A DNA stretch of 64,000 nt from Diabrotica undecimpunctata (GCF_040954645.1 NC_092806.1:160824328-160888327), one strand, 5' to 3'; shown: positions 46,700-58,840, counted from the stretch's first letter. Numbers and translations: made by a program. Notes: generated by a model from the sequence alone, not told the origin.

Positions 46700-48360
46700 A
46701 AATAAAGCATCGGCTCCAGAGTATATAAAAGGACTTATAAGAAATATGGCTAAAGAAAGTACCGAGATAGAAAAGAAGCCTAACACGAATACTGACAGCA
46801 AGAAGCGTATTAATAGAAAAGTTGTAAAACCTATATATCGATGTACAAGCTAGATTTAAACTATGACTAAACAAGACAAAGCATCAAAGTGACAGAAGAG
46901 GTATTTATGGTGGAGGAAACGAATCAAGAAATAATGAATTTATATACACAAAGAACTGCAGTAGAGCTATTGTTCTCATCTTGCTCATCGTCCTTACACA
47001 TAGCCGCTGGTACAATCTCCTCATCAGTTAACACTTCATATCTTTGTATCTCACTTTCGGCACCACCAGCAGTCCATTCTTGAGCTTTTGCTTCACTTAT
47101 TTGAGGATGATTGGGTCCCCTCAACCTATTAAAAATCTTGGCTATGAGAACATCATCTTCTGGTTATCATTATCAGTAAGAAATTCAGGGTGCAAATTCT
47201 TTCATGATTTGTTAATTAGAGATGCATTAATATCGGCTCGGCAATTAGCCAAAAGAAAAACAGTGTCCTTTAAAGATATCGATTTTAATATGTCGATGAG
47301 GTTGTTAGAACGTAATGAGAGACAGTTAACCAAAAGTAATTTGCGGTAATTTACCTTGTAATATATGTTTACGGTTGTATACAGGCCGTGGTGTTAGCTG
47401 GCAGGAACATTGCAAAAATATTACCGTATTTAAAGATAAGTTCATCTACTGATAGATGCCCAGGACAATTATCTAACAATAAAAGTGCCTGAGGAGGCAC
47501 ATTAAGAGGCAAAAGATGGCGACAGAATGCGGGAACAAATTCCGTTTTAAACCACTACCACGACACGACATACCACGGCAAACAAATGTTTCGTAACCCA
47601 AGCATTTTTTTGTACACGATAATAAACAGGAAGACGTTTTCATTTAAATGCCCGTGGGTTTTTTGATTTTCCGACAACAAGCAATTGAAGTTTATGGGTT
47701 CCAGCCGCATTTGTATAGGGCATGAATGTCACTCTTATCTTCATCATTTTCTTTCCGGAAGTCGACTTCTCATTGGCAGAGGCTAATCAAGTATGATCGC
47801 GCAATAATCGCCAGTAGAAACCAGATTCGTCAGCATTGTACACTTGTTCCGCTGTTAATTTTTTTTTCTGTTAATAACTTTCTGTACTCTAGTTGGAATG
47901 GTCCGACAGCGGATTCCTCATTGGATAGTTTTTCACCGGCCATTTTTGAACGTCTTATTTCGTGGCGTTTTTTATATTTGTCTAACCGTCCCCAGCTTGC
48001 ATTAAACTCGATATTGGAGTTTGTAATCTGGCGATGAAAAACACGAGATTTCTCACAAATCATATCACCACTTACAGGAACATATAACCGTCTTTATTTC
48101 AAAAACCACGTAAACAAAGCATCTTCTAAAACGGAAATTTTTCGATATCTTAAGTGCTTTTCGTACACCGGGAAAACGTTCTATTAGGCTTACTAATTTT
48201 AAGATTTTGTCTTTGTTTCTCTTTAGGTCGAACACAGTTAACCTGCCTATACCAAACTTCCAGCAATGATAGGGTAGCTGTCACCTTTATCTAACATTTC
48301 TATAACCCGCAATTTACTTTTATTGTTGATGTTGAATGTTTACGTGGCAGTGCCATGATG
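46700..48360 (-). pseudogene. Second Tigger/pogo transposase relic
   Basis: Minus strand from 48,357: MALPRKHSTSTIKVN, then shifted VIEMLDKGDSYPIIAGKFGI and GRLTVFDLKRNKDKILKL (CENP-B-like helix-turn-helix), and KALKISKNFRF. Next come EDALFTWFLKQRRLYVPVSG-like residues across frames and FNASWGRLDKYKKRHEIRRS, GEKLSNEESAVGPFQLEYRK. DDE debris near 47,500-47,400 (LLLDNCPGHLSVDELIFKYG-like) and an acidic segment DDEQDENNSS near 46,970 follow. Order and motifs fit Tigger/jerky. Many frameshifts and stops. Confidence 0.72.
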
Positions 48361-48579
48361 TTAGCGAACGCGCTAAATTGACACTGTACCAACACGAAAG
48401 GCGATAACCAAAAGACTAACGACAGGTTGGCTCTTCTGTCAGCCCTCACACCTACATCCGCGATCGAACCCCATTGCCAGGCCGGATTACAGCGATCACT
48501 AAACAAGAAGGTGTCTGGATTAGCGAAACCATACTGTAGTTGGATAGGTGAACGATCGTAATGCTAGAATGAAAATGAG

Positions 48580-48720
48580 CCAAAAAAATGATCTTTGAGG
48601 CGGAAGGTGAAAGAAAAGAAAAAGGGACGACCAAGAAATGAATGGTACGTTGTGGTGAAAATGGATATGGAAGGTGTGATACTGGCGAATTGGAGGGAAT
48701 ACTAAGGATGAAAAGAAATG
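48580..48720 (+). pseudogene. Possible LINE C-terminal scrap
   Basis: Plus strand reads RRKVKEKKKGRPRNEWYVVV then KMDMEGVILANWREY before a stop, similar in form to the GRPRxRW...DME tails of RTE-like LINEs. Short and isolated. Confidence 0.4.
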
Positions 48721-48809
48721 AAAATAAGTTCGTTTTACCGACGTTTAAGGATATCACCGTCAACGAAGAGCACTATAAATCGACAATTACTAACTTCTTT
48801 TGAGGTGAT

Positions 48810-48985
48810 GGGAACTGACTACCAAGATCCTGCGATTTGATCCCGTTAGATTTTTTCTTGAGGGGTTTTCTTCGTTAGACTCTCTCAAAGCCAACATAAC
48901 CCATGCCATCGATTAAGTTAAACCTGATTTATGCGCCAGACGCCTTTCAAACGGATAAAACATTTCGATGATATCTCATACACGG
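48810..48985 (+). pseudogene. Short Tc1/mariner-type transposase scrap
   Basis: Plus strand gives PRSCDLIPLDFFLRGFLR, close to the PRSxDLxPLDFFLWG block that holds the third catalytic Asp in several insect mariner-like families. Nothing more of the element is visible. Confidence 0.45.
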
Positions 48986-49815
48986 TTTATTTTATTTAAA
49001 TGTACAGATATGTACGGCTTAATAAAATTAAAGACCCTATATATAGAAAGATAATATCATTATTAAATACCCACGAATCCACAGATTTACAAAGCATCGT
49101 CTAAACCTTTAAGTTTAAATTTCCAGTTTCAATAATCGTGGTTAGTCGTTCGTGACTAAATGCAAAAAAAGCTAAACCCTGACGCTTGCAGCGAAACCGG
49201 ACCCCTTTTCGTCCTTCAAAAAGGATGAGTAATCCCTTCCGGCATTAATTTTAATCCTGTCCCTCGCCGATTATCCATTATCCTTAAAAGATATCCTGTA
49301 AATGGCGGAGGCCACTTTCGCTCTCCATGCGTTGCTCCAAATTTAATACACTTTATGTGGAGGGAAGCCTTCTATATTCATATCGGGAGATGATTATGCT
49401 CTAATGACTGAAGACAATACATTTTAGAAGAGTATACAGAGAGAGGGAGAGCATGAAACGGCATTATTTAGCATGTCAATTTTCAGAACTTCGGTGGAAG
49501 TGGATAATATATTAAATATTAATATGTAAAGTAAAGATATTGTAAATAGGTATAATTAAGATTCAGACATTTAATATTCCTTTGATTTTCTGTCTGTATT
49601 CATATTTTATCACAACAAAGGTGTATTAACAATATATTAAAAAACTCATTAGTGAGTGATCAGAAAACAAGTCTAGTTACTAAGATGAATTCATACCAAA
49701 TCATTACTGAATACTACGCTCAAAAATTTAAGTTTTAACTCATAAAAAACTTTTGAAGTAACACATCACATTTCCTAAATATATAGTATAATATATAGTG
49801 ATTTTTTGTACTCAC
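48986..49815. other. Probable sickie intron sequence, no coding feature
   Basis: Lies just downstream (minus direction) of the sickie exon donor. The part at 49,140-49,400 is GC-richer, unique-looking sequence without transposon traits and could be conserved regulatory DNA; this is a guess. Confidence 0.45.
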
Positions 49816-51246
49816 CCATTCGGTAGATGTGCTGGCATAGTCTGTAACCTTCTGGTATACAAAATGGACCCTCCTTCAGATAAATACCCATCGCCTATAT
49901 CCATAACAACGGTATTTCTCAACACCTCCCCATCCGAAAGGTACCCATTGGCCAAAGAAATTTCACAATAATCGGAACCACCGTCGGGCTGCACCCTCTG
50001 GTACTGTCGCTGCCGTGGTGGCAAAGTTAATGTACTGCAGTATCCTCGAAGTAAAGGCCTCATTGGTTCTATTGATAAATTATCATCTTTTTCTTCTAGG
50101 TATACGTCTTTGATATGATTCAGGATATCTTTTTCTGTTTCTTTCGATATATCTAGCTTTTCTCTGTTCACTAGGTTATTGTACGATATGTTGTTAATTT
50201 CTTTGTCGCTATTTTGGTCCTTGTTTTCGTCATTGGGAGGTTCTTTTGGTGTTTGAGGCGCAGGAGGGGGAGGTGATTGGTCAGTTACAGCTGTGATATA
50301 GTTAACAGGTTCTTTTCTATTCGGAATAACATTGTGGCACTCTGAACCGCTTTCACTGGAAGGTTTGTAGATGACAGAACTTTCACTGGAGTTACTGTGA
50401 TGACCGGTACTAGCACTGTGACTGCTTTCTGACAATTGTGTTGTATCCTTTTCATTTTTAATCGGAGAAATTAAGGCTACCGCAGCTTTTTGTTGCTTTA
50501 ACGATACCTGAGAGCTCTCTCTGGATATGGATGTGCTGTTGGGAATTTTAAATGAACTAACGCTGACGTCTCTACTTATCTTAGTAGTACCTTTCACAGC
50601 AGCAGTTGGTTTGGGTATGCCTGTACCAGGAACTGCTTGAGCGGTTCCGTTATGTATGGGCACATGGTTTACTTTCGGTGGAGGTTCTTTACTAGCGGTA
50701 ACTCTGATTTTTGGTTCTGCTAACTTAGTAGCCGGAAGATTTGCTATTTTATAAGCATGTTTTTCTACATCAGCGGCCGTTTTGTTAGATTTGTTGGTAG
50801 CTACTTCTTTTTTGGTAGAATTCGGACTGTTCTTGACTTGAGCTGGCTTACCAGGCCGCGTCTGCTTTAGCCGGGACGTATTTCGAATTGGTTTCAAATC
50901 AACATTAGGCTCCAGACTTATACTTGAATCACTTCTTTCACTTCTAGCTGAGGAAACTCCACTAGAGCTACTAGTTCGCTTTCCGTTACTGACCGGTACA
51001 GGTTTCTCGTTATTCTTGAACAGCTTCAGTTTGTCTAGCATCGAGTTTTTCTGCGATTGGTTATTGCTTTGGTATGGACTGGCTATTTGAGACGGAGGTG
51101 CTCTGGGTATCATGGACAAAGCAGGGCTGGTGCTCCGACTGCTGCTTGCCACCGGGCGAACTTTGTCCGGAGGACATCTCCGAGCTGGTAGAGAGGAGCC
51201 CGGCAAGGGGATGCTACTTCCCCCCTTATGGACTATTCCCGAAGAT
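49816..51246 (-). CDS. sick: sickie / neuron navigator (NAV2-like), internal exon of 1,431 bp
   Basis: NAV/sickie proteins are cytoskeleton-associated factors acting in neurite outgrowth. The exon encodes 476 complete codons of low-complexity Ser/Pro/Lys-rich sequence. Recognisable blocks are SMLDKLKLFKNNEK near its start, RPLLRGYCSTLTLPPRQRQY, SDYCEISLANGYLSDGEVLR and DGYLSEGGSILYTRRLQTMP followed by AHLPNG at its end; these I recognise as NAV-family sequence. The acceptor is tttgtttcag (ends at 51,247) and the donor GTGAGT (49,815-49,810). It enters with one base completing a codon and leaves with two bases over, so the length is a multiple of three and the exon could be skipped without frame change. 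The C-terminal AAA-type ATPase region is elsewhere. Low-complexity spacers make the family call depend on the conserved blocks. Confidence 0.88.
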
Positions 51247-51794
51247 CTGAAACAAAAAATTGTATAAATATTAGGAAGAAAAAAACTTATTTTAAAGAAA
51301 AATGTAAATAGATTGAAAATTTTCAAAATAAACGACATTAAAAACGGTATATCTAAATATAGATGAACTGATTAAAGAAATGGCAAGATTACAAAGAAAA
51401 AACTACACGTTCGAAGATGAAAAATGACACGTACAGTACGTACCTTTCGAAGAAAAAGAATTTACAAAGAAAGAAATATTATATGCATTGACGACCACAT
51501 ACAGGGTGAGTCATGAGGAACTTTACATACTTCTACCATATGTAGAGTCCCTCAGGGAGCATATCATGTGGCCACTAAAAAATGTCAACTCCTCTTCTTT
51601 ATTAATTAACAGGGTGATTTGTGTAATTGACCATTTATTTCATTTTACTGTAGTGTTTATACGGCTCATTTGATTTTTTTAATTTTTGCATGATACAGTA
51701 CACTACTATCAAGCATTCGACTGGTATTAGCTAAACTAAAAAATTCCAGGACTGGCTTTGGAAAAATTAATTTAGGGATTCGTATTAAATATTA

Positions 51795-53860
51795 CACCCT
51801 GTATAAATTTTTTTTAAAATGCAATAAGTGATTTTCAAACTACATAAATAGCCAATGAAAACGACATATGCGACAATGTTGTCGCACTTTTATTAAATTT
51901 TTAGTGAACGATCAAATCTTACCAAAAATAGAACAACCATAATGAAGTATCAAATTATAAGGTATTAATTTAAACAAATGTTATAAATTTCAAACATTTT
52001 AATTAAAATGAGTTCCTACAACATAATCTAATACGTAGAAAATTAACATCTTTACTGTCACTTTGTATTATCTATACGATAGAATCAATTGTTTTTCAAT
52101 TTTAAATTTTTACTCATAGATCGTATTGGGGCATTATTTTCGATAAATAATAAATTAAATTGATTAAAAAGTCAAACCTCTTGTATGTATTAGTTTTTGT
52201 TGATTGTAAATGATTAAAATTTTATGTCAAATAATAATACATTGCATCAACTGTACTAAATAAAAATAAATCTAAAAAAGTTTAAAATGAAGGTTGGCGT
52301 TGACCGTTTGATGTTTTATACCTATTGCCATTATTGTCATTATCAATTGTTATTTATGTGTACAAGAATACATATTTCTTCTGTCATGTCTACGTTAAGT
52401 AAATTGTGTTAGTTTTGGTAGAGCTTTTATTACTTTCGAACAAAATGCCACATCAGTTTTCGACCACAGAATATGCAGACATAATATTTGTTTATGGATT
52501 CTGTAATGGGAATGGTAGGGCTGCTAGTAGAGAATATCGCAGGAGATTTCCTAATCGTCGAACTCCCAGTCATCCAACATTTGGGTCAGTTTTTAATTAT
52601 TTGCGAGAAAATGGCACTTTTCCTAGTTGAACAACAGAGCGACATGTAGATGAAGCGCAGGAAGATGACATTATGGACGCCGTTACTATGAACCCTACAA
52701 TAAGCACTAGACAAGTAAGTCGAGAACTCAATGTTACTCAATCAAAAGTAAGTAGAGTCTTACAAAAAAATAATCTATACCCATATCACATTCAAATGGT
52801 TCAGTGACTACATGCTGGAGATGAGATCGATAGGTTGGAATTTTGTAGATGGATTAACAATAATCGACCAACGCTATACAGGACACTATTTACAGATGAA
52901 GCCCAATTTACCAGAGACGGGATAAATAATTCACGAAATTCACATGTGTGGGCAGAAGAAAATCCCCATGCTACTCGAGAACGTCGTTCTCAGTTAAGGT
53001 TTTCGGTTAACGTGTGGATTGGTGTCATAAATAACCAATTAGTAGGGCCTCACTTTTTTGATGGTCCTTTAACAGGGCAGGTCTATTTGAACTTTCTACA
53101 AAATATTTTGCCGAATTTGCTTGCCAACGCGAACGTTGCTATCCGAGGGGTGTATTTTCAGCATGATGGGGCACCCCCACACTTTTTACTGGCAGTGAGA
53201 CAACATCTCAATAATGTTTATCGCAACAGGTGGATAGGACGTGCAGGTCCTATTTCGTGGCCTTCAAGATCCCCTGATTTCAATCCCGTTGATTACCATA
53301 TTTGGAAACGATTGAAGCAACTAGTTTACGCAGTGAATATTAATAACCGACAACAATTAATTGATACAATTATACATTGTTGTAATACTATTAGAAACGA
53401 TTCCCAGAGTATCCGTAATTCAATACGTCAATTAACAATTCGGCAACAAAAATGTGTACAGGCTGCGGGGTTCCATTTCGAAAATCTATTTTGAATTATT
53501 TTTATTTTGTTACCATTATTGTATCTTTTCCAGTTCTAATTTATGGGTTTATCATAACTATGTACATATTTTTAGTTTTTTTTAAATTGTTCTTCGTTAT
53601 TGTTAGTAGTTACTGTTTTTTGTTGTGCAGTGACTCAGTTTATCATTTCAATTAAAATGTTTAAAATTTATAACATTTGTTTAAATTAATTACCTTATAA
53701 TTTGATACTTCATTATGGTTGTTCTATTTTTGGTAAGATTTGATCGTTCACTAAAAATTTAATAAAAGTGCGACAACATTGTCGCATATGTCGTTTTCAT
53801 TGGCTATTTATGTAGTTTGAAAATCACTTATTGCATTTTAAAAAATATATATACAGGGTA
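51795..53860 (+). mobile_element. DD41D (rosa/Visitor-type) mariner-like transposon with about 200-bp inverted repeats
   Basis: The ends caccctgtata and tatacagggta are inverted. Inside them, 51,815-52,020 and 53,640-53,845 are near-perfect inverted repeats including gcgacaatgttgtcgc (itself a palindrome) in both arms. TA flanks both sides. Long TIRs and the transposase spacing fit the rosa-like family of Tc1/mariner. Confidence 0.85.
52445..53494 (+). pseudogene. DD41D mariner-like transposase with two in-frame TGA codons
   Basis: One reading frame runs from ATG 52,445 to the TGA ending at 53,494, broken only by TGA at 52,628-52,630 and 52,805-52,807. The N-terminus [20 protein letters not shown] fits the DUF4817-type helix-turn-helix, followed by NPTISTRQVSRELNVTQSKV (second HTH). 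Catalytic residues are LFTDEAQF (Asp), FQHDGAPPHF (Asp) and SPDFNPVDYHIW (Asp), with 41 residues between the second and third. That DD41D spacing is reported for rosa/Visitor elements. An upstream in-frame ATG at 52,406 is less likely. Only two nonsense changes in about 350 codons suggest recent death. Confidence 0.87.
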
Positions 53861-54070
53861 TATATACCTGTACACCTGGACTCACCCTGTATAATGAAAA
53901 AAGACCTCAATTGCCTATCTAAATCCTTAAAATAATGGAAAAAGAGTACTTTGATGACCTGGAAAAGCTTTTTACTGAAATTTATGAATAGAATGACATA
54001 CCAAAACCAAATCAATGGAGAATAAAGATTAGAATAGCAATTATGATTTCATTAACTAAAATATTGTATT

Positions 54071-55199
54071 ATGGTAAGATGATTTTACGTTATTTGTAAG
54101 GTCGATCAACAATTTATATTTTAGTTCGTCTTCGTTTCGTATTATGAAATATATTTTTATAGCAGCATATAAATAATGAAGGGTTACCATCGGATACAGT
54201 TCAGACTGACTCAAATTGCCGCACATGTCTACAACATAAAGTCAAAACAAGATTATTTAATGCAAGCCATCAACCATACAGCCTAGAAAATCTCCGAACA
54301 TGAAAGAATAACTTCTTAGTTCTTGTTATTTTTATTTATAGCCACTAAATTAAATGTTCCGTGTCAGCTACCCGCTACGTACTCCTTCGAAATCCAAGTA
54401 TATAGGTAAATAAAATCAAAAATAGACACAAACGATTTATTTACGAGATTGTCCGTACATTCATCGATCTTTTGAATAGTTTAGGACTTCTTCGAGATAA
54501 AAATAAGCCGAATTTCTGGATGTACTCTGATGTTGAAGCGGATACGGAGACGGGAGTTCATGGATCTTTTATGTTTGTTGATATTAGATAAACATTCTTT
54601 AACCGCCGGAATGACAAATTCTTTTAATTTGTTTATACAACCGGTTGTTTAGGTTCAATTTTTCTTTTTTAAGAGCCCAAGAGGCATTTAAAGGAGCCGT
54701 TTAGAAGAAAGAAAATAAATTGTTCGATGGTAAGATGAACAATTCTCAGCAGTGCGATGAGAAAATTAATTTTGGGAGGCAATATTATAAAGTAGTGGTT
54801 TGTCTTGAATTTCTTTCTTAATTTGCGTGTACAAGAGCTTTTCCCAAAAAATTATAACAACAACAATAGTCTTACTACCTTGCCTTTGTTACATAATAAA
54901 TGTTAAAACAATAAATAAATAAACATGTGAACAAAAAAATAAAATAATGGTTTTGGATGGTTTAAGAATACACAACCAGAGAGACGATTCAATATGCATT
55001 CAATCCGGAAAAAAATCACATGTTGCAAAAAGTTTGCTTTGTGCAGAAAAGAGTTTAAAAGAGCGTCTATTTAGAGTTGAATATTATTGTTTAATTAAGT
55101 AGATGAATGACGTACGTAAGCTTTAAGGTATGGATACCGTGAATTTTATATTACTTGACTAAAAATTTTATTCCTAAAATTGGTTTTATCTATTACAGA
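54071..55199. other. No recognised feature
   Basis: AT-rich; no gene, RNA or repeat boundary recognised. Confidence 0.5.
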
Positions 55200-56440
55200 A
55201 ATGCATCAAATGATTAATAAAATGAAACAGAATGCCCCAACTACATCGCTACAACGTAAGAAGTAGAACGTAGAAGAGATGAAAAAGCAGTGATAGCAGC
55301 TTAGAAACAAAAGAACATTCAACGTGCTCCGTGCCAACCATTTTAGGCTTTGTAAGAAAGATGGTGCTGCTGGTGAGGTATGACAAACAAAACTAGGGAG
55401 AAAACCTATTTTTCTAGATCACATGGAAGAAAAGCTAGTGAAACATGGTCTGGAAATGAAGAAAATCTATTATAGATTAACCAGTTGGGAGGTCTTGCAT
55501 TCCAGTTAACCAGGAGAAATAACATTCCAAACTCCATTCTTTTACTCAAAAAAAAACCGCTGGAAAGGACTGGCTAAAACATTTTAGATTGAGGCATAAG
55601 GACGTGTTAAGCCTACGAAAAACTACGGGAACTTCGTTTTCACGGGCACTGGGCTTTAATAAGAAAAACGTTGGCGAGTTTTTTATCTATTAGAAAAAGA
55701 AATAGACGAAAACAACTTTTCAAATCAAATATTTAACTTCGACGAAAGTGTTTTTAGCATACTTCACTCAAAAGTGTCATGAGGTTTTTTCCCAAAGAGG
55801 AAAGTGGCAAATAGGATCACTGACATCTGCAGAGCGAGAGTCTCTAATTTCTTGCGTTTTGTGTATGATCTCCAGTGGAGATTATGTGCCCCCTTTGCTT
55901 ATATTCCCTCGCAATAATGCCAGCAAATTTTTAAAGAAGGGAGCTCCACCTGGATGTATTTTTGACTTCCATCCATCAGAGTGGATTTAAACCGACATTT
56001 TTAGGCCGTGGTTTAACCACTTCATCGATTATGTAAAACCAAGTGCCGAAAACCCTACCCTACTTTTAATTTTGGACGGGCATCACTCGTACACGAGAAA
56101 CCTAGAGGTATTATCGCTGCTAGGGAAAAACCACGTAATTGTACTTACCGCCTCATACTACACAAGATCCGCTCGACAAATCCGTAATGGGGGCTTTGAA
56201 AATGTTCTACATTGAAGAAATTCGTCAATTTTTAAGGCAAAATAATAGCCCAATATCTCTTTTGACATCAGTGACCTGCTTGATTAAGCTTACTTAAAGA
56301 CCAAAAGTGGCGAAAGGGCAATTAATGGATTTCGACAAACGAGTATCTTCCCAATAAACAGACATATTTTTTCCGAAGAGGATTTTCAAGTGGAAGCAAA
56401 GAAGAATGAAGAAGCACCCGTTAGACATGAAAGTAAGATA
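55200..56440 (+). pseudogene. pogo/jerky-type (DDE_1) transposase relic
   Basis: Plus-strand frames in order: AFNVLRANHFRLC, GKDWLKHFRLRHKDVLSLRK (CENP-B-type end), EIDENNFSNQIFNFDES (first Asp), KRGKWQIGSLTSAERESLIS, SSGDYVPPLLIFPRNNASKF, NPTLLLILDGHHSYTRNLEV (second Asp) and PLDKSVMGALKMFYIEEIRQ (third Asp). This is the classical jerky/pogo transposase order. At least six frameshifts or stops. It differs from the two minus-strand Tigger relics. Confidence 0.82.
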
Positions 56441-56780
56441 AATCCTTGTCTAATGCCAGTTTCATATTTGATAGGTTGCTATAGTGTTCCTTTACATCTT
56501 ACCATAGGTATGTTATCTTTATACATATATTCTCAATGGTTTTTACTAAATCCAGTGATATTCCCTTTTCATATAATAAATGTATCGCGTCCCGAATTCT
56601 CACTCTATCAAACGCTTTCTTTAAATCTATCAGACACATATATGCTGGTTTGTTGTATTCCAGCGACTTTTCTTTTATTTGTCTTATTACAAAAACTGCA
56701 TCCGTGTTCCTTGCTTGTTCCTCTTGTTTTTTAATTAGTACTCTATTACGTAGTTGGTAACTAAGCAATAAAAACATAAT
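56400..56780 (-). pseudogene. RTE-like LINE RT fragment
   Basis: Minus strand from 56,777: IKKQEEQARNTDAVFVIRQI, KEKSLEYNKPAYMCLIDLKK-AFDRVRIRD (first catalytic Asp region), LLYEKGISLDLVKTIENI. Shifted frames then give IPMVRCKGTL and YETGIRQG. Only this RT piece is present. It overlaps the 3' end of the pogo relic, possibly inserted in it. Confidence 0.75.
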
Positions 56781-57955
56781 AAACTAGTATGACATAAAAT
56801 AAATTTTTATGTATGTATTTTTTAAAGTTTATTACAATAGTTCTGTATAATAAACCTTTTGGCCACGCTTTACCATTTTTTTATTTATATTTATTCCAAT
56901 ACTTTTCGAAAAAAATCGATAAATAAAAATGGTATTCCATAATCTCCGACTTTGATATATCTATTTTTTAATTCACATAATTTACATGTTTAATGCACAA
57001 TTACGGCGAAAACAAACGATTATCTTATCATATTCAACATAATATTGTTGGACAACTTTTTATATCATCTATATTACGCAATGCACAGGTTCTTCGGTTG
57101 CAGTTTTCTGTTATGCATCGAAATATGTCGACATGCCACACATCATTTAAGTGAATTATTGGCTTTCAAAAATAAAAACCCACCCATCATCTAGGCAATC
57201 CATTATGCTCATTTTCTTTTCAGTTTCTACTACGAGGCGTTATTTTTAGAGACACTCCATCGTGTTGTAATGTTATTCTTCAGCCGCTGAAAGATGGCCA
57301 GTTGGATTAGAGAAAATACCTTGCTCAACAATTAAATTGAAATCTGCTATAAATATACGAAATTGAAAATATTTGAAATAACACAACTGGATTGGAAAGA
57401 TGCGAAAGTGGTTCAGCGGTGTCATAATGACACTGATCAAAATTTGAAAAGAGATTTGAGAACATAAAAAGTAAGAAAGATGTAAGACGGGAGTTATTGT
57501 GCCTTTACTGCCATTTAATATAAATTGATAGGCTAAAATGCACCTTCTAAAAATTATTCGATATATCGAAAATTTATATATCGATCAATTACGAGAAAAC
57601 CCACAACTTTTCTAAAGAATCTCTAACTGTTAAAGCGAATGTTTTGAACGAATGAATGAACTATGAAACGATACAATTGCTAGTCAAGCTGTTGTTAAGA
57701 CGTTTATATAGTCTATAGTAAAATTTTGTTATTTTATTGTTGTTCGTCGATCGTTCATCCTTTCTAATTCTTTATTTTTCTGTCGCTGACGTGTACGGGA
57801 GCTTCTCACCATCTCCTTCTTAGTCTACCCCTTTTTCTTTTTTCCTTCTGCTGTTTTTATTACCATCTGTTAAATTTTCTGATAATAATAGTACTAGAAA
57901 ATCTAATGCCAATTCATCAGAATAAAGATCCAGTGGCTCTAATTTTACATCGGTA
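56781..57955. other. No recognised feature
   Basis: AT-rich sequence with no recognised gene or repeat. Confidence 0.5.
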
Positions 57956-58780
57956 GAAAATGAGTATTATGAAATTTTCCAGGCTTCCCTGATGTGCTTC
58001 AGAAGTCCCAGGAAGAGCAAGATAGTCCCAAAATATTCAATACTTCCATAAAATCCTTAGCAAGTCCTTTAAAGGTTTCAGGACAATCCTGAAAATTTAA
58101 GGCTGACCTGCACTTCTTCAGAAGCATGTCTGACAGTTTTGAAATGTTCCAAGCATTCCTGAAATCCTTTAGATGCTCCTAGATAACCCCAAAAAGAATC
58201 AGGTAGTGCTGCAATATTATATGCATATTTTTTCTCCTCAAAGTCTCTGCATAAGCCCAGAAAAATTTTAGATTGGCTTCAACTGATGCAGGAAACGCAA
58301 AGATCCACGGTTCTAACTATAATATAAAAGTTTCTGAGAAAAACTGGATAACAATAAAAATCTTCAATTTTACACATTCAATGAGTAAATTTTTCAAACG
58401 ATATAACTAAAAAGAAATATGAAAAACTTAATTAATAAAGAAGGTAGAAAAGCTGTGGAAGACAATAAAAATAGTGTCTTTATAGTTAAGACACCTTCCG
58501 GAACGTTGTAATAAAGAGTTACCTCTGAGTAGTTAAGGGAAATGTATTATTAAAATATTGTAAAGCATATATAGGAGAAAAATTAGGATTATTCAATTTT
58601 AACCAAAAGTTTCCGGAAAGTACCATAGCTAGCATGAAACTTTTTTACTTAAGGGAACCCTGTAGTATTTCATGTAGAGCCGAATTATCCCACACATCCT
58701 CCATAGGTCCTTGAAAAGTTTCAAAATAAATCTATTAAAATGAAAAAGACAGAAAAGATTTGATTTCACGTTCAAAGCGT

Positions 58781-58840
58781 CTATGTATCTATTGATACGT
58801 ATTTCGACTTAATAAGTCTCACCAGAATGGTTATTCATAG
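58781..58840 (-). ncRNA. Hammerhead ribozyme copy with mutated core
   Basis: The same 60-nt sequence as at 59,181-59,240 except for two differences: core CUGAUGAG is CUGGUGAG here, and one stem I pair is lost (CCAUU instead of CUAUU). The core change should abolish or strongly reduce cleavage, so this unit is probably inactive. Confidence 0.8.

Larger units (their letters stand above)
51502..53893. mobile_element. Small inverted-repeat element (tacagggtgagtc ends) hosting a DD41D transposon
   Basis: The left end tacagggtgagtc (51,502 on) matches the reverse complement of the right end, gactcaccctgta (53,881-53,893). Without the inner transposon it would be about 330 bp. It is non-coding and inserted in the LINE relic. 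Confidence 0.65.
51350..54070 (+). pseudogene. Old LINE RT relic, split by nested DNA elements
   Basis: The left part (about 51,360-51,500) reads MDELIKEMARLQRKNYTFED and FEEKEFTKKEILYAL. The right part (from 53,895) reads KRPQLPI, EYFDDLEKLFTEIYE-stop-NDIPK and QWRIKIRIAIMISLTKI. Together they resemble the start of a LINE RT domain (...LTDLFNKIYETGxIPxxWL...). Stops are frequent. It lies in an intron of, or beside, sickie. Confidence 0.5.

Noticed and set aside
46889..47349. Plus-strand frames, one Ser-rich
   Set aside because: Antisense of the acidic and adjacent part of the minus-strand Tigger relic.
47726..48037. 103-codon plus-strand frame
   Set aside because: Antisense of the Tigger segment FNASWGRLDKYKKRHEIRRS.
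51247..51338. Extension of the sickie reading frame upstream to a Met at 51,338
   Set aside because: The extra residues are translated intron; a strong tttgtttcag acceptor at 51,247 marks the exon boundary.
56390..56760. Two plus-strand open frames with membrane-like character
   Set aside because: Antisense of the RTE-like RT fragment (IDLKKAFDRV) on the minus strand.
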